A stretch of 64,000 nt of DNA from Pontibacter aquaedesilientis (lineage in GTDB: Bacteria > Bacteroidota > Bacteroidia > Cytophagales > Hymenobacteraceae), in NCBI RefSeq assembly GCF_014773225.1, contig NZ_JACXAJ010000008.1:105667-169666 (forward strand), written 5' to 3'. Below are positions 27,951-36,697 of this stretch, one piece after another. Positions within the stretch are counted from its first letter, which is position 1, and every line of letters starts with the position of its first letter. The translations under genes and the position numbers were made by a program. The notes under the pieces are model-generated. The model was not told where the DNA came from. It was given only the letters and a program-made list of their open reading frames with translations, and made no database searches.

Positions 27951-30668
27951 ATGCCGAAACGCATCGTTTTTTACTTCATCGGATTTGTGCTGCTGGCATC
28001 GCTGGTCTACTATGGCTTTAGCAGGTGGCAGGACACCCGACAGCAGGTGGACCTATGGACGCTGGTGCCCCACAACGCCGCTTTTGTAGTGGAGACCAAC
28101 AACCACAGCGAGCTGGTGAGCCACCTGCGGGAGACAGAGCTATGGGAGAGCTTTTCGGTGCTGCCCGTCGCACAGCGTTTTCAGGAGAACATGTCCATGC
28201 TCGACAGTGTGGCCCCCGGTAGCCAACGGTTGGAGCGGTTCCTGGACAAGAAGAACATCCTCACCTCGGTACATGTACTGGGCAAGTCTGAGGTGGAGTT
28301 CGTGTACTATATACCTGTGGTATCGGTGGGAGAACACCGTTTTTTGCGCACCCTTACCGAGAACATTGTCAAGAGCGTTATTTTTAAAGAAGAGACGCGT
28401 GAATACCAGGGCTTTCTGCTCACCGATATCACCAATACCCAGTTTGGGACCGGATTCACCTATTTTTCCTATCACAACAACATCATCCTGAGTGCTTCAC
28501 CCGTGTTGGTGGAGGAGATCGTGCGGCGTATCAACAGAGGCAACCTGAGCTCCATCGCCTCGGATTTCAAGAAAGTGAACTACCTTGGGCAGCCAGACGT
28601 GTACGCCAACGTGTTTGTGAACTACCGTGCCATGCCCGAAATTCTGGGGCTGTTTCTGAAAGAAGAACTGATGCCGCAGGTACGCTACCTGAGCAGCTTT
28701 TGCCGCAATGCCATGCTGGAGCTCAAGATGGACCGCAACAAGCTTTTCCTGAATGGGTTTTCCAACCCGGAAACACTGGAAGGGTCTTTCCAGTCGCAGC
28801 TGAAACCATCGGCCCCCCGGGCGCTGGAAATCAAACAGCTGTTGCCTACCCGCACGGCAGTGCTGCTGCATTTAGGGGTGAGGGAGGTGTCGCGGCTGCG
28901 AGATGCCGCCCGCGGGAAGGGCGATGTTTACAGCACAGTTCTGGATAGCCTGGCCCGGTCGTTCAACCAGGAAGTTGCGCTGGCCTATATGGAGTCTTAT
29001 AACATGAACACCAGCCCCGAGAAGATTGCGATAGCCCGCATGGCGAGCCCCTCCAAAACCGGCGCTTTGCTGAAAAAACTCGGAGAGCAACTCGGAAAAG
29101 AGCAACGGCAGAAAACGTACTCGGAGCAGTACGGAAACTATACCTTACAACTACTTGACCTGGAGGATATTCCAGCCCGTCTGTTCGGAGAAATGTTCAC
29201 TGGCTTTGAGCAGAGCTATGTGCTGCAACTGGATAACTACGTGGTGTTTGCGCCCGAGTCGGCTACCTTACGCGCCCTGATTGATGACATAGCGGTAGGA
29301 GAAGTGTGGGGACGTTCGGTTGCGCAGAAATCATTTTTAGAGGAAACACTGCAGGAGGGCAACTTCAGCCTATACCTGAACACCGTGAATGCCTGGTATA
29401 TCCTGAACCGCTACGTGCAGGAGGAAAACCGGGAGGACCTGCTGCAAAACTCCAGCCTGATCCGGCGGTTTAACCAGGTGAGCCTGCAGTTTGCCAAAGC
29501 GGAGAATCAGTATTACACCAGTTTTCTGTTCAGAAGGCAGGAGCGTTTTTCTGCCACGGGTCAGGGAGGTTATGTAGAGGAGGTGAGTATACCATTCGCG
29601 CAACGCCTTATCTCACAGCCATTCGCCATACAAAACGCCGTGGACAGAAGTCGTGAGATTGTAGTGCAGGACTCGCTTTTGGTGCTGCACAACATTACGG
29701 CCACCGGCAGCCGTGGTTGGACAGATTCTCTGCAAAGCCAGGTGCGGGGCAGTATACAACAGGTGGAGTTGGGCAACGACAATAAGTTGCGGTATGTTTT
29801 TGCGACTACCTCCCGTATTCAGGCCATCGACAACCAGGGCCTAGACCTGGAGCACTTCCCCTTCAATGTGGGCGATACCCTGCGGCTGCAACGGTTGGCG
29901 GTGTTCGATTATGAGAAAAACCGGAACTACCGCTTTTTGGTGGACGATGCCTTGGGCAACCTGTATATGTACGACACCCGGGGCAACGCTATACCTGGCT
30001 GGCAACCCCGCCGCATGGATTACAGGCTGGCCGCCACGCCGCAGCACCTGCGGGTAGGGGGGCGCGACGTTATCCTGGTGTTGCTCGAGAATGGTTATAT
30101 CTATGCATTGAATACCCAGGGCGAAACCTATCCGGGTTTTCCTTTTAGCTTGCGGGTTCCCATTACCTCAGAAGGCATCGCAAAAGTCGGAGCTGACTTG
30201 CGCCGCTCGCAGGTAACCGTGGTGACACGATACGGCGATGTGGTGGTGTTCAACCTGCAGGGGCAAATTGTAAGGCGGGAGCAGTTGCCACGGCCAAGCA
30301 AAAGCGCCATGTTCGACCTGTTGCCCGATGCCACGGGCCGCTCTTTCGTGATCGTGCGGCAGGACCAGGGCAAGGTGGCCGTTTTCGACCAGGACTTAAA
30401 GGAAATGTTTGAGAAGCGCTTTGTCACCTCAGCACCTAAGATCGTGCAGTTCTTTAACTTTGGGGGTGGTAACCAGGTATACGCCATTACCGAAACAGGC
30501 CCGCAGAAAACCTACCTCTACGATTCGGATGCCAGCTTGATCGGGGGGCGCTCCCTGGAAAGCAACCAGCCGGTTACGATCCATTACAACGAAGTGGCCA
30601 ATAACTATACTGTGTATAAGGTATACCGCCGCGAACTGCAGAAGCTGAGTTTCAAACTGCCGAATTAG
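27951..30668 (+). CDS. Large membrane-anchored hypothetical protein (DUF3352-like, beta-repeat C-terminus)
   Basis: 905 residues. One N-terminal membrane anchor (about 5-25), a long alpha/beta region to about 580 resembling DUF3352 proteins (VDLWTLVPHNAAFVVETNN start), and a C-terminal third with repeated beta motifs (RIQAIDNQG, NLYMYDTRGN, YIYALNTQGE, DVVVFNLQGQ, KVAVFDQDLK) spaced like blades of a PQQ-type propeller. Predicted to lie in the periplasm. DUF3352 assignment is by resemblance only; the function is not known. Convergent with corA, only 4 bases apart. Confidence 0.75.
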   Translation: MPKRIVFYFIGFVLLASLVYYGFSRWQDTRQQVDLWTLVPHNAAFVVETNNHSELVSHLRETELWESFSVLPVAQRFQENMSMLDSVAPGSQRLERFLDKKNILTSVHVLGKSEVEFVYYIPVVSVGEHRFLRTLTENIVKSVIFKEETREYQGFLLTDITNTQFGTGFTYFSYHNNIILSASPVLVEEIVRRINRGNLSSIASDFKKVNYLGQPDVYANVFVNYRAMPEILGLFLKEELMPQVRYLSSFCRNAMLELKMDRNKLFLNGFSNPETLEGSFQSQLKPSAPRALEIKQLLPTRTAVLLHLGVREVSRLRDAARGKGDVYSTVLDSLARSFNQEVALAYMESYNMNTSPEKIAIARMASPSKTGALLKKLGEQLGKEQRQKTYSEQYGNYTLQLLDLEDIPARLFGEMFTGFEQSYVLQLDNYVVFAPESATLRALIDDIAVGEVWGRSVAQKSFLEETLQEGNFSLYLNTVNAWYILNRYVQEENREDLLQNSSLIRRFNQVSLQFAKAENQYYTSFLFRRQERFSATGQGGYVEEVSIPFAQRLISQPFAIQNAVDRSREIVVQDSLLVLHNITATGSRGWTDSLQSQVRGSIQQVELGNDNKLRYVFATTSRIQAIDNQGLDLEHFPFNVGDTLRLQRLAVFDYEKNRNYRFLVDDALGNLYMYDTRGNAIPGWQPRRMDYRLAATPQHLRVGGRDVILVLLENGYIYALNTQGETYPGFPFSLRVPITSEGIAKVGADLRRSQVTVVTRYGDVVVFNLQGQIVRREQLPRPSKSAMFDLLPDATGRSFVIVRQDQGKVAVFDQDLKEMFEKRFVTSAPKIVQFFNFGGGNQVYAITETGPQKTYLYDSDASLIGGRSLESNQPVTIHYNEVANNYTVYKVYRRELQKLSFKLPN

Positions 30669-30672
30669 CCTT

Positions 30673-31800
30673 CTAAAAGCTCTTAAACCAACCTTTCCTA
30701 TAAAACATATACAGCTGCACCAGCACCAGCGCGGTCATCAGGAGGATGAGGAGCGGGTAGCTGTAAGGCAGGTATAGCTCGGGCATGCTGAGCCTAAAAG
30801 CCTCTCCCGTTTCCGGGTCTTCCCGCGAAAAGTTCATTCCGTACAGACCAGCGATAAAACTCAGCGGAATGAAGATACTCGAAATGATAGTCAGCACTTT
30901 CATGATCTCGTTCATGCGATTGCTCACCGTGGACATATAGAGCTCCACCAAGCTGGTTGACATTTCTTTGTGGCTGTCGATCAGGTCGATAAGCTGGATA
31001 GTATGGTCGTAGGCGTCGCGGAAGTATACCTTCAGGTTGTCAGGCATCATATCATCTTCCATGCGAAGCAGTTCATTCATTTTGTCCCGCTCGGGCCAGG
31101 CGATGCGGCGCAGTTTGATCAATTCATTTTTGAGGTCCAGAATTTCGCGCAAGGTTTGCTTGGATGGCTTGTCCAGTATCTTCTGCTCGAGCTCTTCTAT
31201 GTAAATCCCGATGGCACCCATCACCGGAAAATAGTAGTCCAGCACCACGTCCAGAATGGCGTAAACCAAATACATGGGTGGCCGATGCCGGATAATGCCT
31301 TTGCCAACCCGGATGCGGTCGCGCAGTGGGTCCAGACAGTCTTCGTAGTCGCTCTGCAGCGTGAGAACGTAGTTTGGCCCTGAGAAGACCGAAAGCTGCA
31401 CATCCTCCAGCGTGTGCTGTTCCTGTGACCAGCGCAGCATGCGGGTGATGATGAACAATCTATCGTCCAGCTCATCGACCTTGGGCCGCTGGTAGTCGTT
31501 GATCACGTCCTCCATCTGCAGCGAGTGAATGCCAAAGTCCTGTTTTAGCAGCTCCAGCATGGGCAGGTCGGCATAGCCGCGTATGTCAATCCAGTGGGTG
31601 GCCTGCGGTTGCGACTGCACCTGTTGCAGCAGCTCCGCATACGAAGCCAGCTCCTGTTCCCTGAACATCTGCTCGTTGAATGACATCAGGAAGTAGCGGG
31701 GTGCGTGCGCCTCGGCAGACACAAACAACGTGCCGGGGCTGGTGCCCAGCTTTCTGTCCAGGATTTTATGACGGGAGCGGTGACGTTTCTTTTTGGCCAT
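30673..31800 (-). CDS. corA: Magnesium/cobalt transporter CorA
   Basis: A 375-residue CorA-type divalent cation channel. Large cytoplasmic N-terminal domain, long stalk helix, then two C-terminal membrane helices with the family signature YGMNF in the loop after the first (about residues 320-330). The basic N-terminus (KKKRHRSRHK) is unusual in charge. Full length. Upstream of it lies the long non-coding repeat described at 31898-32320. Confidence 0.95.
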   Translation of the reverse strand: MAKKKRHRSRHKILDRKLGTSPGTLFVSAEAHAPRYFLMSFNEQMFREQELASYAELLQQVQSQPQATHWIDIRGYADLPMLELLKQDFGIHSLQMEDVINDYQRPKVDELDDRLFIITRMLRWSQEQHTLEDVQLSVFSGPNYVLTLQSDYEDCLDPLRDRIRVGKGIIRHRPPMYLVYAILDVVLDYYFPVMGAIGIYIEELEQKILDKPSKQTLREILDLKNELIKLRRIAWPERDKMNELLRMEDDMMPDNLKVYFRDAYDHTIQLIDLIDSHKEMSTSLVELYMSTVSNRMNEIMKVLTIISSIFIPLSFIAGLYGMNFSREDPETGEAFRLSMPELYLPYSYPLLILLMTALVLVQLYMFYRKGWFKSF

Positions 31801-31897
31801 GGGGTGATACGGTGTAGCTGTACAAGGTAGTAAAATTTAGAATTGCTTGCTGCTTTAGCTGGCGTGGTGGCTATTTTTGCTTTCTCAACATCATCTG

Positions 31898-32320
31898 TTT
31901 TATAGCTTCGCCTGTGCGGCGGGCACCTACTTTTTTTCTTGACAAAAAAAGTAGGCAAAAAAGTCAAGACGATTTTAAACTCGCTGACCGCTCAAACACA
32001 AAATCGTCATTTATGCACATGGCTAATGCCATTGCTTTGTCGCTACCGTGCGAGTATGTATTTCAATGCGTGTCAGTGATATGTGTAGGTAGAGACAAAA
32101 ACTACAACGCTTCTACCTGTGCATAGGTAGTGAACATAAATTCCCCTCTTTGGATAAGGAGGGGAAGGGATGGTTTGACCCAGTATGGCAAAACAAAGCC
32201 TGAAGCTACAGCGCTTATACCTGGGGATTGGCAGCTACAGAAAGTCCCCCTTCGAAGGGGGTAGGGGGATGACAATCGTGCACGAGAATTCCCCTCTTGG
32301 GAGGGGCCGGGGGAGGCAAA
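31898..32320 (+). repeat. Long structured non-coding repeat, copy 1
   Basis: Shares an ordered set of blocks with 37779-38160: GCTT..CCTGTGCGGC.GGGCACC (31904-31927), a hairpin (31926-31955), GCAAAAAAGTCAAG (31955-31968), CTCGCTGACCGCTCAAACA (31980-31998), AATGCGTGTCAGTGATA (about 32065-32081), and AAAGTCCCCCTTCGAAGGGG with the following GTAGGGGGATG (32241-32271). No open frame of note. Ends in G/C-rich hairpins. Confidence 0.8.
31926..31955. repeat. Hairpin at the head of long repeat copy 1
   Basis: cctacttttttt (31926-31937) pairs perfectly with aaaaaaagtagg (31944-31955) around a loop of 6. The second copy has a hairpin of different sequence at the same point. Confidence 0.85.
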
Positions 32321-32339
32321 AAAGCTGGGCTAGGATACC

Positions 32340-32942
32340 CTACTCAACAACCTCAACCTCAACTCCTTCCACTACCTCCAACTTCCCGCTGACTTCCTCC
32401 TGCAACTTCTTGCGTACCTCCAGCGTCATGCGGCAGTCTAGTTCGAATTGCTGTTCTTTTATGCTGAGGTCGTATTCCTTTACCAGGCTCATCACATCGT
32501 TCATTTGCGGGTAGGCGAAGTGTACCTGCAGCAGTGCCGTTTCGTGCCTTTCTTCGATCGTGGCGGTAGACAGGGCTTCGGCAGCGGCGGTTTTGTAGGC
32601 GTGTATCAGGCCACTCACACCCAGCTTGGTGCCCCCGAAATAGCGGATGACGACCACTAGCACATTGCTCAGGTCCGCGGACCGGATCTGGCCCAGGATC
32701 GGGTCGCCAGCGGAGTGGTTGGGCTCGCCGTCGTCGTTGGCGCGGTAGCGGCTTTTGTCGGCCCCCAGGCTGTAGGCATAGCAGTGGTGGCGGGCATCAT
32801 AGTATTGTTTCCGCAGGCCTGCCAGTATTTCTTTCACCTCTTCTTCGGAGTAAACCGGGTAGGCCAGCGCAATAAATTTGCTGCCTTTCTCTTTGTAGAG
32901 TCCTTCGGAAGGTTCGGCTATGGTGCGGTAGGTGTCTTCCAT
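32340..32942 (-). CDS. YigZ/IMPACT-family protein
   Basis: A 200-residue YigZ-family protein: N-terminal IMPACT domain with GSKFIALAYPV (20-30), DARHHCYAYSLG (about 48-59), DDGEPNHSAGDPIL (about 69-82) and VVIRYFGGTKLGVSGLIHAY (about 97-116), then a ferredoxin-like C-terminal domain. Eukaryotic IMPACT regulates the Gcn2 kinase; the bacterial role is unsettled. The C-terminus is unusually rich in Val/Glu (VVEGVEVEVVE). Five bases downstream of the DMT transporter on the same strand. Confidence 0.92.
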   Translation of the reverse strand: MEDTYRTIAEPSEGLYKEKGSKFIALAYPVYSEEEVKEILAGLRKQYYDARHHCYAYSLGADKSRYRANDDGEPNHSAGDPILGQIRSADLSNVLVVVIRYFGGTKLGVSGLIHAYKTAAAEALSTATIEERHETALLQVHFAYPQMNDVMSLVKEYDLSIKEQQFELDCRMTLEVRKKLQEEVSGKLEVVEGVEVEVVE

Positions 32943-32947
32943 TGTGC

Positions 32948-33856
32948 TTAAAACAAATTGGCGGCTATCTCCTGGTACGAAAGCAGCACCAGCGCCAGTA
33001 CGGCTATACCTAAGCCAACCAGGTTGAGTGCGCTCAGTTTCTCGCGGAACACCAATACGGCCCCCAATGCGCCAGTCATGATAATACCGATGTTGTTAAC
33101 GGGGTATAGAAACGCGCCATCGTTGCCAAAAGCCGAGAGTGCCTTGATCAGGAAAAAGATAGAGAAATAATTTGGAATGCCCAGCACAATGCCCGCCCAA
33201 ATGCTTCTGGCCCGGAACACGGTCTTTCGCATCAGCAACATATAACCCAGCACCACTATACCTAATACGGCAGAGGCGGTGAAGGTGAGCATGGTGAACT
33301 GGCTGGCCTCATGCGCCTGCAGGTGGTACTCGTTCACGTAGTTGATGAGCGAATCGGCAAAGCCACTGGCCAGGAAAATGATAAAGGGCAGCCCGAGTGC
33401 AAGCAGCCTCGGCGTGCGCTTGTCACCCACCTCGCCGGGGCGGACCGAGGATAGGACAATGGCCACCAGCGCCAGCGCCATGCCCAAGTAATTGACGAAG
33501 GTATAGTCTTTGAGGCTGCTTTTGAGTACCAGCAGGCTGAAGAGCACCGGGATGACGAGCGAAATCTTGGCGGCGACCGAAGCGGCTGTTACACCCACTT
33601 TTTGGGTGGTGATGGCAATGAGGTAAAAGGCCCCGATGAAGATGGCCCCCAATATGAGCGCGTAGATGGCCCAGGGTTTTTGGAGCACCTGTGGCTGCAG
33701 TACATCCGTGCCGCCAGGAAAGGCCAGCCCGACCAGCACACAGGTAATGTAGTTTACAGCAATGCCCTGAAAGGTATGGACATTGAACCGCTCGTAAAGC
33801 TTGAAGATGAAAATCAGGGAAGCGCCGGAAAGTACGCTCAGAATCAGGTATAGCAT
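32948..33856 (-). CDS. EamA/DMT-family transporter
   Basis: A 302-residue integral membrane protein with about 10 hydrophobic segments in two five-helix halves, typical of EamA exporters. Start set at MLYLILSVLSG (33856), because the 30 codons above it are not hydrophobic and contain a minus-strand CAAATTTA promoter box (33893-33900). Substrate unknown. Likely in one unit with the yigZ-like gene. Confidence 0.85.
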   Translation of the reverse strand: MLYLILSVLSGASLIFIFKLYERFNVHTFQGIAVNYITCVLVGLAFPGGTDVLQPQVLQKPWAIYALILGAIFIGAFYLIAITTQKVGVTAASVAAKISLVIPVLFSLLVLKSSLKDYTFVNYLGMALALVAIVLSSVRPGEVGDKRTPRLLALGLPFIIFLASGFADSLINYVNEYHLQAHEASQFTMLTFTASAVLGIVVLGYMLLMRKTVFRARSIWAGIVLGIPNYFSIFFLIKALSAFGNDGAFLYPVNNIGIIMTGALGAVLVFREKLSALNLVGLGIAVLALVLLSYQEIAANLF

Positions 33857-33892
33857 AAGGTATAAGTATGGGCAGACAGCCCACCGCAACTG

Positions 33893-33900
33893 CAAATTTA
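33893..33900 (-). promoter_or_regulatory. Putative -7 box for the DMT transporter gene
   Basis: Minus-strand TAAATTTG, an exact TAnnTTTG, 37 bases above the chosen ATG at 33856. Supports that start. Confidence 0.45.
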
Positions 33901-33993
33901 ACGGAACTGCGGGCATGGGCAAAGGCAGGCGGCAATCTATCGGCACATTCCAACTAAAATGCTTTAATTTGTGATTGCACTAACATTGTAGAT

Positions 33994-34407
33994 TTGTCAG
34001 CTATACCTTACCTGTTGCAGTTTACCGAAGTTGGAAGCGAAGCCATTGGGTATATCGCCTCCACGCAATACGCACGGCACGTGCCGTTTAAGATAAAGCG
34101 TGTGTTCTGGACCTACGGCACCCCGCAGCAGGTGCAGCGGGGGCAACATGCCAACAAAGCAACCGAAGAGGTATTGGTCGCCCTGACAGGCAGCATTACG
34201 GCAGAGACGGACAACGGAAAAAACAGACAAACATTCGTGCTGGACGCACCAACCAAAGGACTGTACATACCGGCCATGTGCTGGACTAACCTGCAGTTTT
34301 CGGAAGGGACCATCGGCCTTTGCCTGGCTTCCACTGATTTCGACGACGCCGACTATATCCGCGATTATGCGGTCTTCCAACGGATGGCTACGCATATTGC
34401 ACTCTGA
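33994..34407 (+). CDS. FdtA/QdtA-family cupin (dTDP-4-dehydro-6-deoxyhexose 3,4-ketoisomerase)
   Basis: About 137 residues, a single cupin domain of the FdtA/QdtA/WxcM group that isomerises dTDP-4-keto-6-deoxyglucose to a 3-keto sugar for amino-sugar synthesis. Family blocks: PFKIKRVFWTYGTP (31-44), RGQHANKATEEVLVALTGSI (49-68), KGLYIPAMCWTNL, LASTDFDDADYIRDYAVF. No ATG starts it; TTG 33994 is the frame start used, but it lies inside a TAGATTTG promoter-like box (33989-33996), so the true start is uncertain. Followed by the matching aminotransferase, which supports the sugar role. Confidence 0.8.
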   Translation: MSAIPYLLQFTEVGSEAIGYIASTQYARHVPFKIKRVFWTYGTPQQVQRGQHANKATEEVLVALTGSITAETDNGKNRQTFVLDAPTKGLYIPAMCWTNLQFSEGTIGLCLASTDFDDADYIRDYAVFQRMATHIAL

Positions 34408-34422
34408 TCTATACCTGTTTAA

Positions 34423-35544
34423 ATGACCTCATTTGCCGTACCTTTTTTTGCTTTCAGAGACTTCCCCGCAGGTATCAACCGCGAGGTAGAGCAGGCTTTG
34501 GTACGGGCGGCTGCAAGTCAGCATTACATATTGGGGGAGGAGGTCGAAGCTTTTGAGCAGGAACTGGCCACTGCCTTGGGCACAGGTATGGCTATTGGTG
34601 TGGGCAACGGCTACGATGCGCTGGTCGTGGCGATGAAGTCGGCAGGTATAGGCCCCGGCGATGAGGTGATCGTGCCGGCCAATACCTTTATCGCGACCGT
34701 AAATGCAGTGGTGCAGGCAGGGGCTATACCTGTGCTGGCCGAGCCTGATCCGTATACCTGCAACCTCACAGCAGGAGCGGCAGCGGCTGTACTCACCAAG
34801 AAAACAAAAGCCATTATACCGGTGCACCTCTACGGGCAAGCCTGCGAAATGGCGGATTTCATGCAACTGGCGCAGAAACACAACTTCATCCTGATAGAAG
34901 ATTTTGCGCAAGCACAGGGTGCAAGCTACGGTGGCCAATCTGTTGGGAGTTTCGGGAAAATAAACGCGACCAGCTTTTATCCGACCAAAAACCTGGGGGC
35001 TCTGGGCGATGGCGGTGCCGTGGTCACATCCGATGCTGCACTTGCCGCCTTTGCACGGATGTACCGCAACTACGGCCAGGAACAGAAGTATCACAACAAG
35101 ATTGTCGGCATCAACTCCAGGCTCGACACGCTGCAAGCCGCCGTGCTGCGGGTAAAGCTCCGTTACTTAAATCAGCTGAACAGCGAGCGACAACGGCTGG
35201 CGCAGGTATACCAGAACGAATTGCAAGGTATAGTTGGACTTATTTTGCCTGTCACGGCTCCTGCTTGCACGCATGTTTACCATATTTTCAATATCCGGAC
35301 CAGCCAGCGTGACAAATTGCAGACGTGGTTAGCAGCGCAAGGTATACAGACCGCTATCCACTACCCGGTGCCGGTGCATTTGCAGGAGGCTTATGCCTTT
35401 CTGGGTTACCAGCCAGGCAGTTTTCCGGTAGCAGAAGAGTTGGCCGCGACTAGCCTCAGCCTGCCTTTGTTTCCAGGGATGACAGCAGCAGAACAGCAGC
35501 AGGTCATCAGTTCCATTCACACATTCTTTAAAGTCCATGGCTGA
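34423..35544 (+). CDS. DegT/DnrJ/EryC1-family aminotransferase (FdtB-like)
   Basis: A 373-residue PLP-dependent sugar aminotransferase. The PLP lysine is in SFYPTKNLGALGDGG (about residue 188); substrate and cofactor blocks GNGYDALVVAMKSAG, VPANTFIATVNAVV, IEDFAQAQGASY and YRNYGQEQKYHN are present. Next to the FdtA-like isomerase, the likely product is a dTDP-3-amino-3,6-dideoxyhexose for a surface glycan (inference). Overlaps the glycosyltransferase start by 8 bases. Confidence 0.92.
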   Translation: MTSFAVPFFAFRDFPAGINREVEQALVRAAASQHYILGEEVEAFEQELATALGTGMAIGVGNGYDALVVAMKSAGIGPGDEVIVPANTFIATVNAVVQAGAIPVLAEPDPYTCNLTAGAAAAVLTKKTKAIIPVHLYGQACEMADFMQLAQKHNFILIEDFAQAQGASYGGQSVGSFGKINATSFYPTKNLGALGDGGAVVTSDAALAAFARMYRNYGQEQKYHNKIVGINSRLDTLQAAVLRVKLRYLNQLNSERQRLAQVYQNELQGIVGLILPVTAPACTHVYHIFNIRTSQRDKLQTWLAAQGIQTAIHYPVPVHLQEAYAFLGYQPGSFPVAEELAATSLSLPLFPGMTAAEQQQVISSIHTFFKVHG

Positions 35545-36508
35545 TACTGTTGCTTTGCCGCTTGTTTCGGTCATCTGCCTTTGCTACAACCACGAGCGCT
35601 TCATTGCCGAGGCACTCGACTCGGTGCTGGCCCAGACGTATCCTAATCTGGAGATCATTATTGTCGACGACTGCAGCACCGATCATAGTGTGGAAATCAT
35701 GGAACCGTATCTTCGGGAATACCCGCAGCTTACTTTTATCAGCACGGGCACCAACTTAGGCAATACCAGGGCTTTTAACATGGGCTGGCGTGCGTCAAAA
35801 GGGGCTTTTATCATCGATTTTGCCACCGACGATGTGCTGTTGCCCGACCGCGTAGAAAAGCAGGTGCAGGCATTTCTGAAACTGGACGAAAGCTACGGCG
35901 TTGTCTATTCCGATGCTGAGTACGTGGACGATAACACCAAGCACATCGGGTTTCACTGTGTCCGTAACAAACAAGGCGAGGTGATTTCTTTTGCACCTTC
36001 CGGCGATATTTTCAAGCACCTGCTGGGGCGCTACTTCATCTGTCCGCCTACCATGATGATGAGGCGCACGGTACTGGATGAACTGGGTGGCTACGACGAA
36101 ACACTGGCTTACGAGGACTTCGACTTCTGGGTGAGATCCTCCCGAAACTATAAGTACTTTTTTCTGGGCGACGTCACTACAAGACGGCGTGTGCATGCCC
36201 GTTCGCTCTCGCAGCAGTGGTATAAGCCCGGCAGCCTGTTAGTCGCCTCTACTGTAACAGTATGCGAGAAAGCAGCCCGTTTGGTCCGGACACCGGAAGA
36301 GAAGCAGGCCCTCACCAAAAGGCTGCGCTACGAAGCGCGGCACTCCTACCTGACAGGCCACTACCAACAGACAGAACGCTTTTTGGAGCTGATGCGAAAA
36401 CACGCCGGCTTAGGTCCTGTATACCAGACAATCAGACTACTCAACAAATACAAAATTAACCTGGGTTTCCTGCGTAGGGTATATCAAAGCCTTCGGAATA
36501 GGCTGTAG
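35537..36508 (+). CDS. Family 2 glycosyltransferase
   Basis: A 323-residue GT-A inverting glycosyltransferase: VSVICLCYNHERFIAEALDS (about 9-28), IIIVDDCSTD (about 40-49), the metal-binding region DFATDDVLL (about 92-100), and a YEDFDFWVR acceptor segment near 195. The gene overlaps the FdtB-like gene by 8 bases, so they are translationally coupled, and it may attach the amino sugar made by the two upstream enzymes. The rest of a glycan cluster is missing from the window. Confidence 0.92.
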   Translation: MADTVALPLVSVICLCYNHERFIAEALDSVLAQTYPNLEIIIVDDCSTDHSVEIMEPYLREYPQLTFISTGTNLGNTRAFNMGWRASKGAFIIDFATDDVLLPDRVEKQVQAFLKLDESYGVVYSDAEYVDDNTKHIGFHCVRNKQGEVISFAPSGDIFKHLLGRYFICPPTMMMRRTVLDELGGYDETLAYEDFDFWVRSSRNYKYFFLGDVTTRRRVHARSLSQQWYKPGSLLVASTVTVCEKAARLVRTPEEKQALTKRLRYEARHSYLTGHYQQTERFLELMRKHAGLGPVYQTIRLLNKYKINLGFLRRVYQSLRNRL

Positions 36509-36664
36509 AATTGCACTCTTTGGCGGACTTGCTAGACAATCCCATTATAAGTAAAACTGTTTCAAATTTTTACGTAAGAAAGATTTACTATTAATCTGAA
36601 ACTCCCTTTTTTGCAGCAAGTTAACTAATTGCATTGCCTTAAAGCGAATTTTATTAATAATGCT

Positions 36665-36672
36665 TATATTTG
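36665..36672 (+). promoter_or_regulatory. Putative -7 box for the acyl-ACP desaturase
   Basis: TATATTTG, exact TAnnTTTG, 26 bases before the ATG. The nearest TTG (36634-36636) is too far for a standard -33. Confidence 0.45.
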
Positions 36673-36697
36673 AAGTTCAATCTCTTAAAACAATATA

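Noticed and set aside
32140..32320. G-quadruplex regulatory element
   Set aside because: G runs are mostly paired with C runs into hairpins and do not form four regular G tracts with short loops.
34429..35136. 235-codon minus-strand frame opposite the DegT-type aminotransferase
   Set aside because: Cys/His-rich antisense shadow of a conserved gene.
36540..36650. GTTTCA...TGAAAC inverted repeat before the desaturase gene as a fatty-acid regulator site
   Set aside because: Arms of six bases separated by a long AT-rich spacer; no match to a known operator that I can support.
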